NCBI GenBank assembly: GCA_017630395.1
Contig: JAGBVI010000064.1
Location: 92,023-156,022, forward strand
Reading direction: 5' to 3'
DNA length: 64,000 bases
From: Paludibacteraceae bacterium
Lineage (GTDB): Bacteria > Bacteroidota > Bacteroidia > Bacteroidales > Paludibacteraceae
This document shows positions 17,162 through 25,984 of this stretch, piece after piece. A program made the position numbers and the translations under genes. The notes beneath the pieces are model-generated. The model saw nothing but the letters and a program-made list of their open reading frames with translations, was not told the DNA's origin and did not search any database. Position 1 is the stretch's first letter. Every line of letters starts with the position of its first letter.

Positions 17162-17617
17162 TTAATTGTTTAATAGTTCAGGGTTATCATAGATATTTCC
17201 AATCACTTCACTAAACACTTCACCATAAGCACTCTCTACTTGAATTTCCGCAAGCTCAATGGTATTAATCAAATGATTGACTTCATAAATAGGAGTGCCT
17301 ATATCAGTTAATTCCCAAGTGAGAGTTTCGTCATTCCAGTGGACATACATAAGTCTTTTGTTTATACCAAATGAAACAATATCGCCCTCGAAAATTCTCT
17401 TGCCATTCTTATCGGTCAACCCTGTGCACTGTCCTACGGTTTCGGGGATAACAAGATGTGTATGATGTTTTATAATTTCATATACAGGCAATGTACTGGC
17501 AGATAGAAAAGGTTCAGCAATAAAAACATATCCACTATCCGTATCAAGTGGTATAACTCCGCCATAAACCCAATCTTTCTTGTTTGCTCTCTTTCCTCTA
17601 AACAAAATTTCTCTCAT
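17162..17617 (-). CDS. YopX family protein
   Basis: 151 aa. Typical opening MREILFRGKR, then WVYGGVI, QCTGLTDKNGKRIFEGDIV (about 62-80) and the C-terminal IGNIYDNPELL. These define the YopX family common in Bacillota phages; molecular role unknown. Confidence 0.92.
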   Translation of the reverse strand: MREILFRGKRANKKDWVYGGVIPLDTDSGYVFIAEPFLSASTLPVYEIIKHHTHLVIPETVGQCTGLTDKNGKRIFEGDIVSFGINKRLMYVHWNDETLTWELTDIGTPIYEVNHLINTIELAEIQVESAYGEVFSEVIGNIYDNPELLNN

Positions 17618-17621
17618 ACAT

Positions 17622-17834
17622 CTATCCTCTTTTAATCTGGTGTTTTATCTCATAGTCTTTTACTTCATCATTATTTTCAGAGTGCCATATTTCCTTGAAT
17701 GACTGTGCAAATCTCACTTGCTCAATACAAGAGGTTTGACATTCTTCACAGTTCCAATAGTTATCATAATTGCCTTTAAAGTTAGTATCTCTATCATCAA
17801 GATACATTTTTGCCCCACATTCTCTACAAATCAT
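17622..17834 (-). CDS. Zinc-ribbon protein
   Basis: 70 aa. CRECGAKM (3-10) and CEEC (about 29-32). Ends with TAG, one of only four TAG stops seen in this window. Overlaps the upstream gene by 4 nt. Confidence 0.72.
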   Translation of the reverse strand: MICRECGAKMYLDDRDTNFKGNYDNYWNCEECQTSCIEQVRFAQSFKEIWHSENNDEVKDYEIKHQIKRG

Positions 17835-18055
17835 TTGTCTTCCCTCTTACATTCACTTGTTATCGGTTCATAATAATCACAGTTTAAACAACGACCATCA
17901 CAGTCAATAAATTTTTTCTCTTTAAATTTTTCACAAGCGGGAGTATCTTCATAACAAAGAAATCCAAACGGATAACCTTCGTGATGTTCGGTACAACATA
18001 AATTCCAATCACCACAGCCTATGAAATGAACACAATCTTTACAAGTCTCATTCAT
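17831..18055 (-). CDS. Cys-rich protein
   Basis: 74 aa with about ten cysteines in repeated CxxC-like spacing (CKDCVHF, CDGRCLNCDYY). ATGA-type overlaps on both sides show translational coupling with its neighbours. Probable metal-binding protein. Confidence 0.7.
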   Translation of the reverse strand: MNETCKDCVHFIGCGDWNLCCTEHHEGYPFGFLCYEDTPACEKFKEKKFIDCDGRCLNCDYYEPITSECKREDK

Positions 18056-18408
18056 TCTTCAACCTCAACTTCTTCAATTTCAAAAGTAGGTTCATCCCAA
18101 GATACTTCCCAATTCTCACAATCTATACCATAGTCATCCTCTATTAATTCTACTTCGTCGCAGTAATCAGAGAATTCATCGACAACGGTGTTGAAGAGAT
18201 TTTCTAAACTAGCAAAGTTATCTTTTGCAATGTCTTTTAGAAACAGACAATTTTGACATCTCTCACTTTTCTCTCTTCGTTTCTTTTCTTCTGCTTCTGC
18301 CTTAGCTTTTTCTTCTTCTGCTCTTTCTTTTCTTAGATAAGAGCCTATGATATGGTCGTAAGTGTCTTCGTATTCACCGCCATATTCGTGCAACTGATAA
18401 ATTACCAT
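18052..18408 (-). CDS. Hypothetical protein with helical hairpin
   Basis: 118 aa. N-terminal VIYQLHEYGGEYEDTYDHII with IGSYL and an Ala/Glu/Lys helix resembles small DUF7336-type phage proteins. C-terminal part acidic with CQNC. Confidence 0.6.
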   Translation of the reverse strand: MVIYQLHEYGGEYEDTYDHIIGSYLRKERAEEEKAKAEAEEKKRREKSERCQNCLFLKDIAKDNFASLENLFNTVVDEFSDYCDEVELIEDDYGIDCENWEVSWDEPTFEIEEVEVEE

Positions 18409-18442
18409 TATACATTTACCTCTTAAAAAATTTGATTTTAAT

Positions 18443-18784
18443 TTATATTTCTTTTTTCATTCGTTCATATTTCTCGACATTACTTTTGTATTCACTCGGT
18501 GGGACAGCGTAAGCATATAAGTCCACCATCTTTACACCATATTTTTCAAAGTGCGACTGTCTCTGAATGTAGAATGGTATCCAACTGTTTCTTATGGTTT
18601 CTATGTCATAAGCATAATCAAGATATTTCCCACCACCGCAGTACCAAGTTTCGATATATAACCCTTCCATTCCGCTGTTTCGGAATTGATAGTAACCAAT
18701 GGGGATGGGTGATAAATTGTTTTGCTTGATTTCTTTCATGGTGATAAGATTACCATTTCGGTTATCTACATAGTATTGTTTCAC
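18443..18784 (-). CDS. Hypothetical protein
   Basis: 113 aa, Tyr-rich (about 14 Tyr), begins MKQYYVDNRNGNLI. No recognised domain. Confidence 0.66.
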   Translation of the reverse strand: MKQYYVDNRNGNLITMKEIKQNNLSPIPIGYYQFRNSGMEGLYIETWYCGGGKYLDYAYDIETIRNSWIPFYIQRQSHFEKYGVKMVDLYAYAVPPSEYKSNVEKYERMKKEI

Positions 18785-18835
18785 TTCGCACCGCCTTTTA
18801 ATAAATTTCTCTTATAACTTAAAATCCTTCTTTTA

Positions 18836-19087
18836 TTATTCAATATAATCTGCCATTTCTTTAAACATTTCTGATAACTCCAAGCATTGTTTCTTGTTTA
18901 ATACTTTACCAAACCATTCATCACAGCATTCTTCTATATAGAATTCATTATTAGGAGAATAGTAAATGCAGAATATTCTTTCAGATGCAAAATCTTGAAG
19001 CAATTCTTTGTGTTTGTATAAAGCTGGATGTTTAATATATTCAGTTACATTTTCACCAGAATTAAGTCTAAATTCAAAATCATCCAT
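18836..19087 (-). CDS. Hypothetical protein
   Basis: 83 aa, acidic, no recognised domain; upstream of it in transcription order lie pnuC and nadR. Confidence 0.65.
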   Translation of the reverse strand: MDDFEFRLNSGENVTEYIKHPALYKHKELLQDFASERIFCIYYSPNNEFYIEECCDEWFGKVLNKKQCLELSEMFKEMADYIE

Positions 19088-19107
19088 ATCAAACGCCTAA
19101 ACCTTTC

Positions 19108-19803
19108 TCATTCATTGCTATTTGCCTTTTCTAACTTACTCCAGTTATACCAACCATAGAAAGCATTAATCGTCCATGCAATATACATAGCAACCATAGA
19201 CCACTGACCAAGGATGATAAACATAATCAAACTAGAAACATCAATTGCAATCCAAATAGCCCACTGCTCTCTATATCTCCATACCATAAGCAACTGAGCA
19301 ATAATTGCGAGAGCAACAGTAAAAGCATCAAGATAAGAAAGTGTACTACCAAGAATGTTATCTCCAAAGTAACCAAGAATAAGAGTGCTTACAATTGTAA
19401 CAATAATAGTTACAACCCAATGCCAAGGCTTAAACTTCTTTGCAATTACTTGCTCACTACCATCTTCATTCTTTGTCATATTCTTCTTCCAAAGAATTAC
19501 ACCAAAAATACAAGCTACAAAATAAAATACCTGTTCACCAAATTCGAGATACAACGAAGCATTCCAACAAATAATCATGTATGTAATCATCTGAATGAAA
19601 TTGAAAATATATGAAGAAATCTTACCCTTTGCCGTCAGAACAACGCAAACAACACCAGCGATACCACATACCATTCCAATAGGAGTATCAGGTACAAAGC
19701 AATATACAATCACCTGAAGTAGCACCATTGAAAGAAGAAACATTCTCTCAAACCAACTATATCCGTTCCAAAATTCGTTTTTAATCCATCTTACCATTTT
19801 CAA
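19108..19803 (-). CDS. pnuC: Nicotinamide riboside transporter PnuC
   Basis: 231 aa, normal length. About seven hydrophobic helices and the family markers NFIQMITY (about 69-76), REQWAIWIAID near 178-188 and NAFYGWYNW near 214-222. It facilitates uptake of nicotinamide riboside across the membrane. Overlaps the 3' end of nadR by 23 nt, so import and phosphorylation are coupled. The intermediate Lys-rich loop (about 105-120) is cytoplasmic by the positive-inside rule. Confidence 0.93.
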   Translation of the reverse strand: MKMVRWIKNEFWNGYSWFERMFLLSMVLLQVIVYCFVPDTPIGMVCGIAGVVCVVLTAKGKISSYIFNFIQMITYMIICWNASLYLEFGEQVFYFVACIFGVILWKKNMTKNEDGSEQVIAKKFKPWHWVVTIIVTIVSTLILGYFGDNILGSTLSYLDAFTVALAIIAQLLMVWRYREQWAIWIAIDVSSLIMFIILGQWSMVAMYIAWTINAFYGWYNWSKLEKANSNE

Positions 19804-20887
19804 TAATCTCCTTTACATCTTCTACGATTCTCTTAAAATTATTCCAATAACCACCGTCAAGGATAGTTACTTTATCCCAATTACCCGAAGCCTTTATGTT
19901 GTTACACAAGATTTCAAACAACTCTCTTCTTTCATCTTCTCCACTAAATGCCATATATCTTGTATGGTCATCTACGAATACTCCATGAGGACAAAGCAAG
20001 TAAATCTTATCCCATCTACATTTCTTTGTAATAGCATCTGCTGCTACTGCAATTTCTTTAAATTCATCTTCTGTCAATTCAAGTTCTGGGTCTTTACAAT
20101 AATATTCTGCATACATACGAGTTGTCATGCTGTCAGAATCCGCAAAGAATATACCTTGATTACTTGGGGAGTTAATCAGTTTTTTATTTAACTGATACTG
20201 ACCGTCAAGGAACGCCATATAATCAGCACCATCAAGTTCCCATTCTGAAATATAACTCTGTTCCATATAATCTCTTGCGTATTCATGAGAATAAGGTGCA
20301 TTAAAATACTTTCCTAAATCCTTAGTCAAAGTTGTCTTACCTTCACTTGCTGTTCCACAAATTAAGATGTTTGTACTAAACACTCTTCTAAAAGGATAAG
20401 TAATCTTGTCCCAGTACTTAATGGGATTTTCTCTAATCATTGTTGCAGAAATAGGATTTAAAGCTCTATCAAGTTTCACAACTTCGTAACAAAGATTGCT
20501 TAAATGTTCATGATACTCATCTTCGCTTACATAAAATACAGCACTACCATTTGCTCCAAGTGAATAGATTCTTTCAACTTCATCAATAAACTTATTCCAA
20601 CCATTCGGATAAGCTTCGATACCAAGTTCGGTTTCATCAATCGGATATACGGCAACCAAATCATCGTCTGCGAAAAATTCTCTCACATATCTATAACGAA
20701 GCTTGAGAGGCATTTCTTTACCGCCTCTATCTCCATCTCGACCATCGACAATCACCATACATCCACCATCGCATTCCTTCTTGGCTTGCATAATCAAATC
20801 CAAATGACCTTGATGTAATGGTGCGAATGTTCCGAAAACTACACCTATTTTATCACCATTTAATTTCTTTTGATATGTATGTATCAT
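19781..20887 (-). CDS. nadR: Bifunctional NMN adenylyltransferase / ribosylnicotinamide kinase
   Basis: 368 aa. The N-terminal nucleotidyltransferase domain has APLHQGH (22-28, HxGH-type) and ISATMIR (146-152). The C-terminal kinase has the P-loop GTASEGKTT (178-186), SHEYARDY, and ADSDSMTTRMYAEYY. No N-terminal HTH, so it lacks the enterobacterial repressor function. It phosphorylates nicotinamide riboside to NMN and adenylates NMN to NAD+, completing both the PnuC and the NAMPT routes. Confidence 0.94.
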   Translation of the reverse strand: MIHTYQKKLNGDKIGVVFGTFAPLHQGHLDLIMQAKKECDGGCMVIVDGRDGDRGGKEMPLKLRYRYVREFFADDDLVAVYPIDETELGIEAYPNGWNKFIDEVERIYSLGANGSAVFYVSEDEYHEHLSNLCYEVVKLDRALNPISATMIRENPIKYWDKITYPFRRVFSTNILICGTASEGKTTLTKDLGKYFNAPYSHEYARDYMEQSYISEWELDGADYMAFLDGQYQLNKKLINSPSNQGIFFADSDSMTTRMYAEYYCKDPELELTEDEFKEIAVAADAITKKCRWDKIYLLCPHGVFVDDHTRYMAFSGEDERRELFEILCNNIKASGNWDKVTILDGGYWNNFKRIVEDVKEIIENGKMD

Positions 20888-20911
20888 ACTTTACCACTTA
20901 AACCTTTCTTA

Positions 20912-21352
20912 TTATTCAATGCCAAGTTTAGCTTTAATTTTCTCTATATCATCTTCAACTGCTTTTAAGACTCTTCGCTTTTCGGAAATAATATCTTCTT
21001 TGCTTTTATAAGTCCTTAATTCTTCTGTTATTCTAAAAATATCAGCAGATGAATACTCTTTAATTAGCCATTCAATAATCCCAACACTTTCCTCAAACGA
21101 CGTATATCTACCAAAATGAAACCCACATTCATCAAACCTACGAATAAAGTTAGTAAAATTGCTGATTAATTCATAACTATTCTTATTAAGTGTTTCAATT
21201 TCATTTTGAATATTATTTCTTAAATCTTGACATTTACGAAGTTGAAGAATTAAATCACAATGCTCATTGTTTCCATCACAGGAACACGGTATTGCAACTT
21301 CTTTTATAATTTCTGTAGACTTCGTATTCTTCTTAAATAAATTTCTGAACAT
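20912..21352 (-). CDS. Coiled-coil hypothetical protein
   Basis: 146 aa from ATG 21352. Basic N-terminus, then CxCDG-like cysteines and a long helix with coiled-coil pattern. Function unknown. Confidence 0.62.
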   Translation of the reverse strand: MFRNLFKKNTKSTEIIKEVAIPCSCDGNNEHCDLILQLRKCQDLRNNIQNEIETLNKNSYELISNFTNFIRRFDECGFHFGRYTSFEESVGIIEWLIKEYSSADIFRITEELRTYKSKEDIISEKRRVLKAVEDDIEKIKAKLGIE

Positions 21353-21374
21353 ATTAACCACTTAATACCTTTCT

Positions 21375-21728
21375 TTATTCTCTTTCTCTTACTATATAAA
21401 TCTTGCCCTCTTGGTCAAGGACTTCGTATTTATCCATAAACTCTGTAAAGTTAATATCTTCGGATACAGTTACTTTGTACTCAATATAATCCACGGTATC
21501 AGTTTCATGTTCGGATATTACACTCCCTAAAAATCCGATAAATACACCAGTAATGGTACATCCAATTATAGTCCAAATATAGTCACTATCAAATCCGAAA
21601 TCAATCCAATTAACAATAGCGACAATTAGACCAATTAACAATCCAACGCCAGCAAATACTGCAATAAGCCAGCAGTATGCCTCGACTTCATAGATTGGTT
21701 TTGAACTTAAAATTTCTACTCCATTCAT
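21375..21728 (-). CDS. Two-transmembrane protein
   Basis: 117 aa. Hydrophobic segments about 17-41 and 50-70, followed by a beta-rich soluble tail. No recognised domain. Confidence 0.68.
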   Translation of the reverse strand: MNGVEILSSKPIYEVEAYCWLIAVFAGVGLLIGLIVAIVNWIDFGFDSDYIWTIIGCTITGVFIGFLGSVISEHETDTVDYIEYKVTVSEDINFTEFMDKYEVLDQEGKIYIVRERE

Positions 21729-21747
21729 ACCACTTAAAACCTTTCTT

Positions 21748-21903
21748 TTATCCGTATAATATTATTTCTAATTCTTCAATTACTTTTCTGTATATCAAGA
21801 GTTCTGTTTGGTCGTAAGTATCTTCACATCTACGCTCATACTCTTCGATTAACTCTTCTATACCATCGCAAACCCATTGTGAGTTGTTACGCTTTCTTTC
21901 CAT
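21748..21903 (-). CDS. Small acidic helical protein
   Basis: 51 aa, begins MERKRNNSQWVCDG, then a Glu-rich helix. Sits directly below the radical SAM gene stop (15 nt). Confidence 0.55.
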   Translation of the reverse strand: MERKRNNSQWVCDGIEELIEEYERRCEDTYDQTELLIYRKVIEELEIILYG

Positions 21904-21917
21904 ATATTAATCCTCGC

Positions 21918-22805
21918 TTATTTCTCACTCAGAATCTTCTGAAACATTTCATCAATATTATCCATAATGGGGTATCTTTCGGTTGCCAAAGAGTTCTTTC
22001 CGAAAGTTCCATCTACCATATCAATGTAAAAGGTAAAACCTCCGTCATCTCCCATATAGAACTCTTCCCAATCCTCTTCGCTCATAAGTCTTTTAACATC
22101 AAGCTGAGTAATTGCCAAGTTATCAAAACTGATTACTTCAAAATGATTGAGCATCTTATCAAGATTTTTCTTCAGCCAATGCTGCAATCCATCAATATTT
22201 TCATGGTCTGTTGTATAATGATTAACACCTCGTCTTAGAAGTTTATATCCAAGAATAAGAATTTTTAAATCATTATCTGCCAGCATCTCTACATCTGAAG
22301 GACTTAGAATGCCATTGATAACATGAATAACCGCATTGGGATAGGTCTTTACAAGAGAAATAAATTCTTCCGTAGGTTCTTTCAGCGAAATACCAAGTCC
22401 ATAAATCAGCTTGTCATCAACCAGCTTACGAATTAAACTCTGATGTCTTTCAAAATGAATCTGATTAACAGTAAGATTCGCTATTACCTTCTTTTCTTTC
22501 AGCTTCATAAGAAAAGGAATTAGGTCTGGATGGCTCATATCGTTACCGTTAATCGCAAGCTCTGTATACGGATGCAGAGTATCTAAAAATTTATAATTCA
22601 GAATATCTCCGTGTCTGCCATTAGGAGTACACCCTTCGTAGCAAAACGGACAACCGCCATCACATTTATCAGTAATCTTGCAGTCACAATTTTCTGCAAA
22701 AGAGGGAATGAATTCATCATCGTTTGTTTCTCTAATCTTAGTACCATCCGACAAAACCTTTACGGTATAATTGCCATTCTTGTATACTCCTAAAAGCTTC
22801 AACAT
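21918..22805 (-). CDS. Radical SAM protein
   Basis: 295 aa. The [4Fe-4S] binding motif CDGGCPFC at residues 48-55 (CxxxCxxC) identifies a radical SAM enzyme; NGRHGDI and ELAINGNDMSHPDL downstream fit the AdoMet-binding barrel. No C-terminal SPASM cysteine cluster is evident. Immediately upstream in transcription are two paralogous genes that share an identical FETNSSSTHS segment, possibly linked to its substrate (inference). Other possibility: a tRNA or nucleotide-modifying enzyme. Confidence 0.87.
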   Translation of the reverse strand: MLKLLGVYKNGNYTVKVLSDGTKIRETNDDEFIPSFAENCDCKITDKCDGGCPFCYEGCTPNGRHGDILNYKFLDTLHPYTELAINGNDMSHPDLIPFLMKLKEKKVIANLTVNQIHFERHQSLIRKLVDDKLIYGLGISLKEPTEEFISLVKTYPNAVIHVINGILSPSDVEMLADNDLKILILGYKLLRRGVNHYTTDHENIDGLQHWLKKNLDKMLNHFEVISFDNLAITQLDVKRLMSEEDWEEFYMGDDGGFTFYIDMVDGTFGKNSLATERYPIMDNIDEMFQKILSEK

Positions 22806-22816
22806 ATCAATTCTCC

Positions 22817-23191
22817 TTAACCATCATAACCATACTCACCAAAGGCAACAATTGTTTCACCAGAGGGAGTTGTAAATTCCTTATAAAAGCTCTCAAGGTA
22901 TTCATTGCCTTCATCATCCCAAGAGATAAAGCAACAATCTCTAAGAGTCTCATCATCAATTTCATCTACATCGTTATAATATTTATTCTTCTTTACAAAT
23001 TCTATAGCTTCATCCCTTGTATAAAGATGATTCTCAACAGGCTTGCTAAACTCCCAACCCCAACCAGAACCATCATATAGATAAAGTTCTTCAGTCTGCC
23101 ATCTCTTATAATCACTCTTCATCATCATTGTAAGAGAATGTGTGCTGCTGCTATTAGTTTCAAAAACGCCTCTTCTAATCTGTCTTTTCAT
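22817..23191 (-). CDS. FETNSSSTHS-motif protein
   Basis: 124 aa. N-terminus MKRQIRRGVFETNSSSTHS is almost identical to that of the next gene; the rest (Trp/Tyr/acidic) is divergent. RBS AAGGAGGAAAG. Such N-terminal motifs recur in phage proteins of unknown function. Confidence 0.75.
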   Translation of the reverse strand: MKRQIRRGVFETNSSSTHSLTMMMKSDYKRWQTEELYLYDGSGWGWEFSKPVENHLYTRDEAIEFVKKNKYYNDVDEIDDETLRDCCFISWDDEGNEYLESFYKEFTTPSGETIVAFGEYGYDG

Positions 23192-23206
23192 AATTAACTT
23201 TCCTCC

Positions 23207-23752
23207 TTAGTTTCCTTTATAAAAATAATCATAATTTTCGGGGTCGTGATAGGGATTGACCACCATCTTATTGCTGCCCCAATCATAATACTCTTCATCT
23301 GCAATATTACAACCATTTGGGCAAGGGGCTTGATTATCATTTCCTGTGTAGACAGTGCTATCACCAAACAGACATCTCATAAGTAAGTCTTCATCATCAA
23401 GAACTGCAAAAATAAATTCTCTTGTCTCATCGCTATGGTCAATATGTCCATTGTCAAGCCATTCATATTCTCCATCTGAAGACTTATAATATTTCGGTTT
23501 TTCAAATTTATATTTTATTGAGTATCTATCTAAAATTCCCTTAAGCTGTTCAAGCATTTCATCTCGCTCATTCTGTTCAAGAATAGCCGTATAAAGATAA
23601 TCTGCCGTGTTTACACAGTCATTTTCCCAATCAAATTCTCCGATGCCAAAGTGAATAGACTTGCCAATCACTGGTTTCTTTTTTGAGATTGCAATACTAT
23701 GTGTACTACTTGAATTTGTTTCAAATACACTATTTCTAATCTGTCTTTTCAT
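23207..23752 (-). CDS. FETNSSSTHS-motif protein
   Basis: 181 aa. N-terminus MKRQIRNSVFETNSSSTHS; the C-terminal part is acidic with ACPNGCNI. A paralogue of 22817-23191, with only the first 20 residues conserved, which points to functional constraint on that segment (leader, recognition or cleavage site). Confidence 0.75.
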   Translation of the reverse strand: MKRQIRNSVFETNSSSTHSIAISKKKPVIGKSIHFGIGEFDWENDCVNTADYLYTAILEQNERDEMLEQLKGILDRYSIKYKFEKPKYYKSSDGEYEWLDNGHIDHSDETREFIFAVLDDEDLLMRCLFGDSTVYTGNDNQAPCPNGCNIADEEYYDWGSNKMVVNPYHDPENYDYFYKGN

Positions 23753-23791
23753 ATAACTTTATTCCTTTCTAAAGGTTATAAAAACCTTATT

Positions 23792-24619
23792 TTATCTGTT
23801 CAAAAAAAGTTGTTCTTGGAAAGTAACTTCTTCTACCTCTTCAATGCCAAGCCGACCACCCTTAATAAAATACTGATTAATAAGAGTGTTAATAATTCTT
23901 GCGCCAAGAGTATTGTGTGTATAGTTCTGCTTCAAAAATTCCTTAATTGTGTTAATAACATCTTCTCTTTTGGCATCTCTAAAAATCTTCAAATACTTTT
24001 CAAGCAAGTCAGAGTTCTCCAGAATCATATATAGATTTTCTAAAGTCAATTTGTTTGTATTATAAATCAAACCAACTCTACCTAAGAACTCAGTCTTTAC
24101 ACCAAAGTTACGCAACTTATCCAATGTAACATGTTCTTCATTATTAAATGCACCAGCAAATACAAACAAAGTCTTGCTAATATCAATGTTGATATACTTT
24201 CCGTAATCACCATATACACAAGCGGTAGGAGATTCAAGCACCTTTAAGAATTCATTCTGAACACCGACAGTAATTTCATTTGCAATCGAAGTGTTAGAAT
24301 TGCTAGAGATAAACAACTTATCAAACTCGTCTACAAACACAACAATCATCTTAGACTTCATATTCATAATAGGAGACAAAGCTTTGCTCAACGAATTTCC
24401 GCTCGTTCCTTCCTTGGTCAACTGAGCTGCATTGATTTCCAACATTTCAATGTCTCTCTGTTTGCAAAGACTCTTAATTGTATAACTCTTTCCAGAACCG
24501 CTCTGACCTGCAAGGATAAAGTGAGGTCTAATCTGACTATCACTTGCTGTAAAAATATCAAGGATTCTACCAATCTCTTTTACAACGGTTTCTTGCCCAA
24601 TAATCTTTTCATTCTTCAT
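23792..24619 (-). CDS. ClpX/HslU-like AAA+ ATPase
   Basis: 275 aa, a single AAA+ domain with no N-terminal zinc domain. Walker A GQSGSGKS (38-45), Walker B VVFVDEFD (93-100), sensor 1 TLFVFAGAFN, an EFLGRVGLIYN segment (ClpX-like arginine finger region) and sensor 2 LGARIINTL near the C-terminus. Predicted ring ATPase for protein remodelling, possibly feeding host ClpP or acting alone. Its place beside the radical SAM cluster may be incidental. Confidence 0.85.
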   Translation of the reverse strand: MKNEKIIGQETVVKEIGRILDIFTASDSQIRPHFILAGQSGSGKSYTIKSLCKQRDIEMLEINAAQLTKEGTSGNSLSKALSPIMNMKSKMIVVFVDEFDKLFISSNSNTSIANEITVGVQNEFLKVLESPTACVYGDYGKYINIDISKTLFVFAGAFNNEEHVTLDKLRNFGVKTEFLGRVGLIYNTNKLTLENLYMILENSDLLEKYLKIFRDAKREDVINTIKEFLKQNYTHNTLGARIINTLINQYFIKGGRLGIEEVEEVTFQEQLFLNR

Positions 24620-24646
24620 ATATATTTACCTCTTAAAATTCTTGTT

Positions 24647-24784
24647 TTATTCCCACATAACACCGACATACATCTTAAGCCATTCGATAGTCACATACTT
24701 AGAAAATCCGTGATGCACTCTAATGGTCGGAATAAGAAACCAATCTTTTATATTTTCGCCTCTTATTATATGAAAATCTTTCAT
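24647..24784 (-). CDS. Small hypothetical protein
   Basis: 45 aa, begins MKDFHIIRGENIKDW; 3-nt gap to the gene upstream in transcription. No recognised domain. Confidence 0.5.
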   Translation of the reverse strand: MKDFHIIRGENIKDWFLIPTIRVHHGFSKYVTIEWLKMYVGVMWE

Positions 24785-24787
24785 ATC

Positions 24788-24982
24788 TTACACTTTCTCA
24801 CACTGACACAGAAGGTCATCACTAACAAACATAAAATCATCGGAATGCACACCATCCTCATTGCTAACATCAACAGCATATCTCATTGCTGGTTCTCTGT
24901 ATACGTTTACATTAACAACCTCGATGTAATACTTTTTTCCGTTTGCTGAATGCAGAATATACTTGTCTCCTACTTTTGCCAT
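24788..24982 (-). CDS. Small beta-rich hypothetical protein
   Basis: 64 aa. VGDKYILHSANGKKYYI suggests a small barrel; the same EYVLH-K-Y pattern recurs in 34189-34539. RBS AAGGAGAATTA. Confidence 0.63.
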   Translation of the reverse strand: MAKVGDKYILHSANGKKYYIEVVNVNVYREPAMRYAVDVSNEDGVHSDDFMFVSDDLLCQCEKV

Positions 24983-25003
24983 ATTAATTCTCCTTTAAAA
25001 TTA

Positions 25004-25243
25004 CTATCTTAAATACAAAGAATGATATTTGTCTGTCAACTCGACTATGAAATCATCAGTTGGAGCGTGAACAAGCATACGATTATCCGATAATATTTCG
25101 CCTTCCCACCAACCATTTGCAACAAAAAACTTTGTTCCTACTGGCAACTTTCGTAAATCTGTTAGTGTGCCACCGTAATCTGGGTCAGAGTTTCCATAAT
25201 AATCTTTATACTCTTCGCACCAAAGCTTGTTATCGTTCTCCAT
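25004..25243 (-). CDS. Hypothetical protein ending in tandem TAG-TAA
   Basis: 79 aa. DLRKLPVGTKFFVANGWWEGEI resembles a small SH3-like barrel. The stop is TAG followed directly by in-frame TAA. Overlaps the upstream gene by 14 nt. Confidence 0.65.
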   Translation of the reverse strand: MENDNKLWCEEYKDYYGNSDPDYGGTLTDLRKLPVGTKFFVANGWWEGEILSDNRMLVHAPTDDFIVELTDKYHSLYLR

Positions 25244-25499
25244 AACACAAATCTGCTTTCATTGTCCAAACTTTTTCAAAATATTCGTCCAACAACGACA
25301 TTAAAAATTCTCCGTTATCTCCGTCTCCACCGCTCTTGAATACAAAGAAATCTCCATTAGCAAAATCTACTTCACTAATAAATTTATATATATCTTTTGA
25401 TACAGGATTATGTTCTACACACATTCCATAATTTTCAATCTTCGGCAGATTGTGCGTCATTCTATATTCTTCTAATTTCATTCTTGTTTCTTCCAACAT
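25230..25499 (-). CDS. Hypothetical protein
   Basis: 89 aa from ATG 25499 (RBS GGTGATTAAT). Helical N-terminus, GGDGDNGEFL segment; no recognised domain. Confidence 0.64.
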   Translation of the reverse strand: MLEETRMKLEEYRMTHNLPKIENYGMCVEHNPVSKDIYKFISEVDFANGDFFVFKSGGDGDNGEFLMSLLDEYFEKVWTMKADLCYGER

Positions 25500-25529
25500 A
25501 TTAATCACCATTTAAAAGATTCTTTTATG

Positions 25530-25949
25530 TTATTCCAAACATTCCAAACTGCGAATAGCCTCGTTTTTTACTATAAAAATTCCACCAGAAGGATATCTAA
25601 AAAAGATATATCCGTTCTCAATAGAAGTTAGTACCGCTGATGTTGTTTGAATTTTTCCATTACCAAGATACCATTCAATATTATATTTCTTTTCATAAGC
25701 TCTATCATCAACTACTTGTCTTACACATTTCATATCTTTATTTTCCTTCAATCTTTCATATTCATCTTTTGTAATAACATAAAGTTTATTTTCGTCATCA
25801 ATGCCATATCCTTTTAGCTTTGACATAGCAATTAATTTTGTTATAAATAAACGCAACAATCTTCCGCTCCTATCATTACTATATAGTTCCATCATAGTTT
25901 CAGAAGATAGTCTACTTATTTTCGATACTTCTTCTTTTGTGTATTCCAT
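25530..25949 (-). CDS. Hypothetical protein
   Basis: 139 aa. Helical N-terminal half, beta-rich C-terminal half; no recognised domain. Confidence 0.66.
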   Translation of the reverse strand: MEYTKEEVSKISRLSSETMMELYSNDRSGRLLRLFITKLIAMSKLKGYGIDDENKLYVITKDEYERLKENKDMKCVRQVVDDRAYEKKYNIEWYLGNGKIQTTSAVLTSIENGYIFFRYPSGGIFIVKNEAIRSLECLE

Positions 25950-25984
25950 ATGTATTCAACCTTTAAAAATCTTCTTTTATGTGT

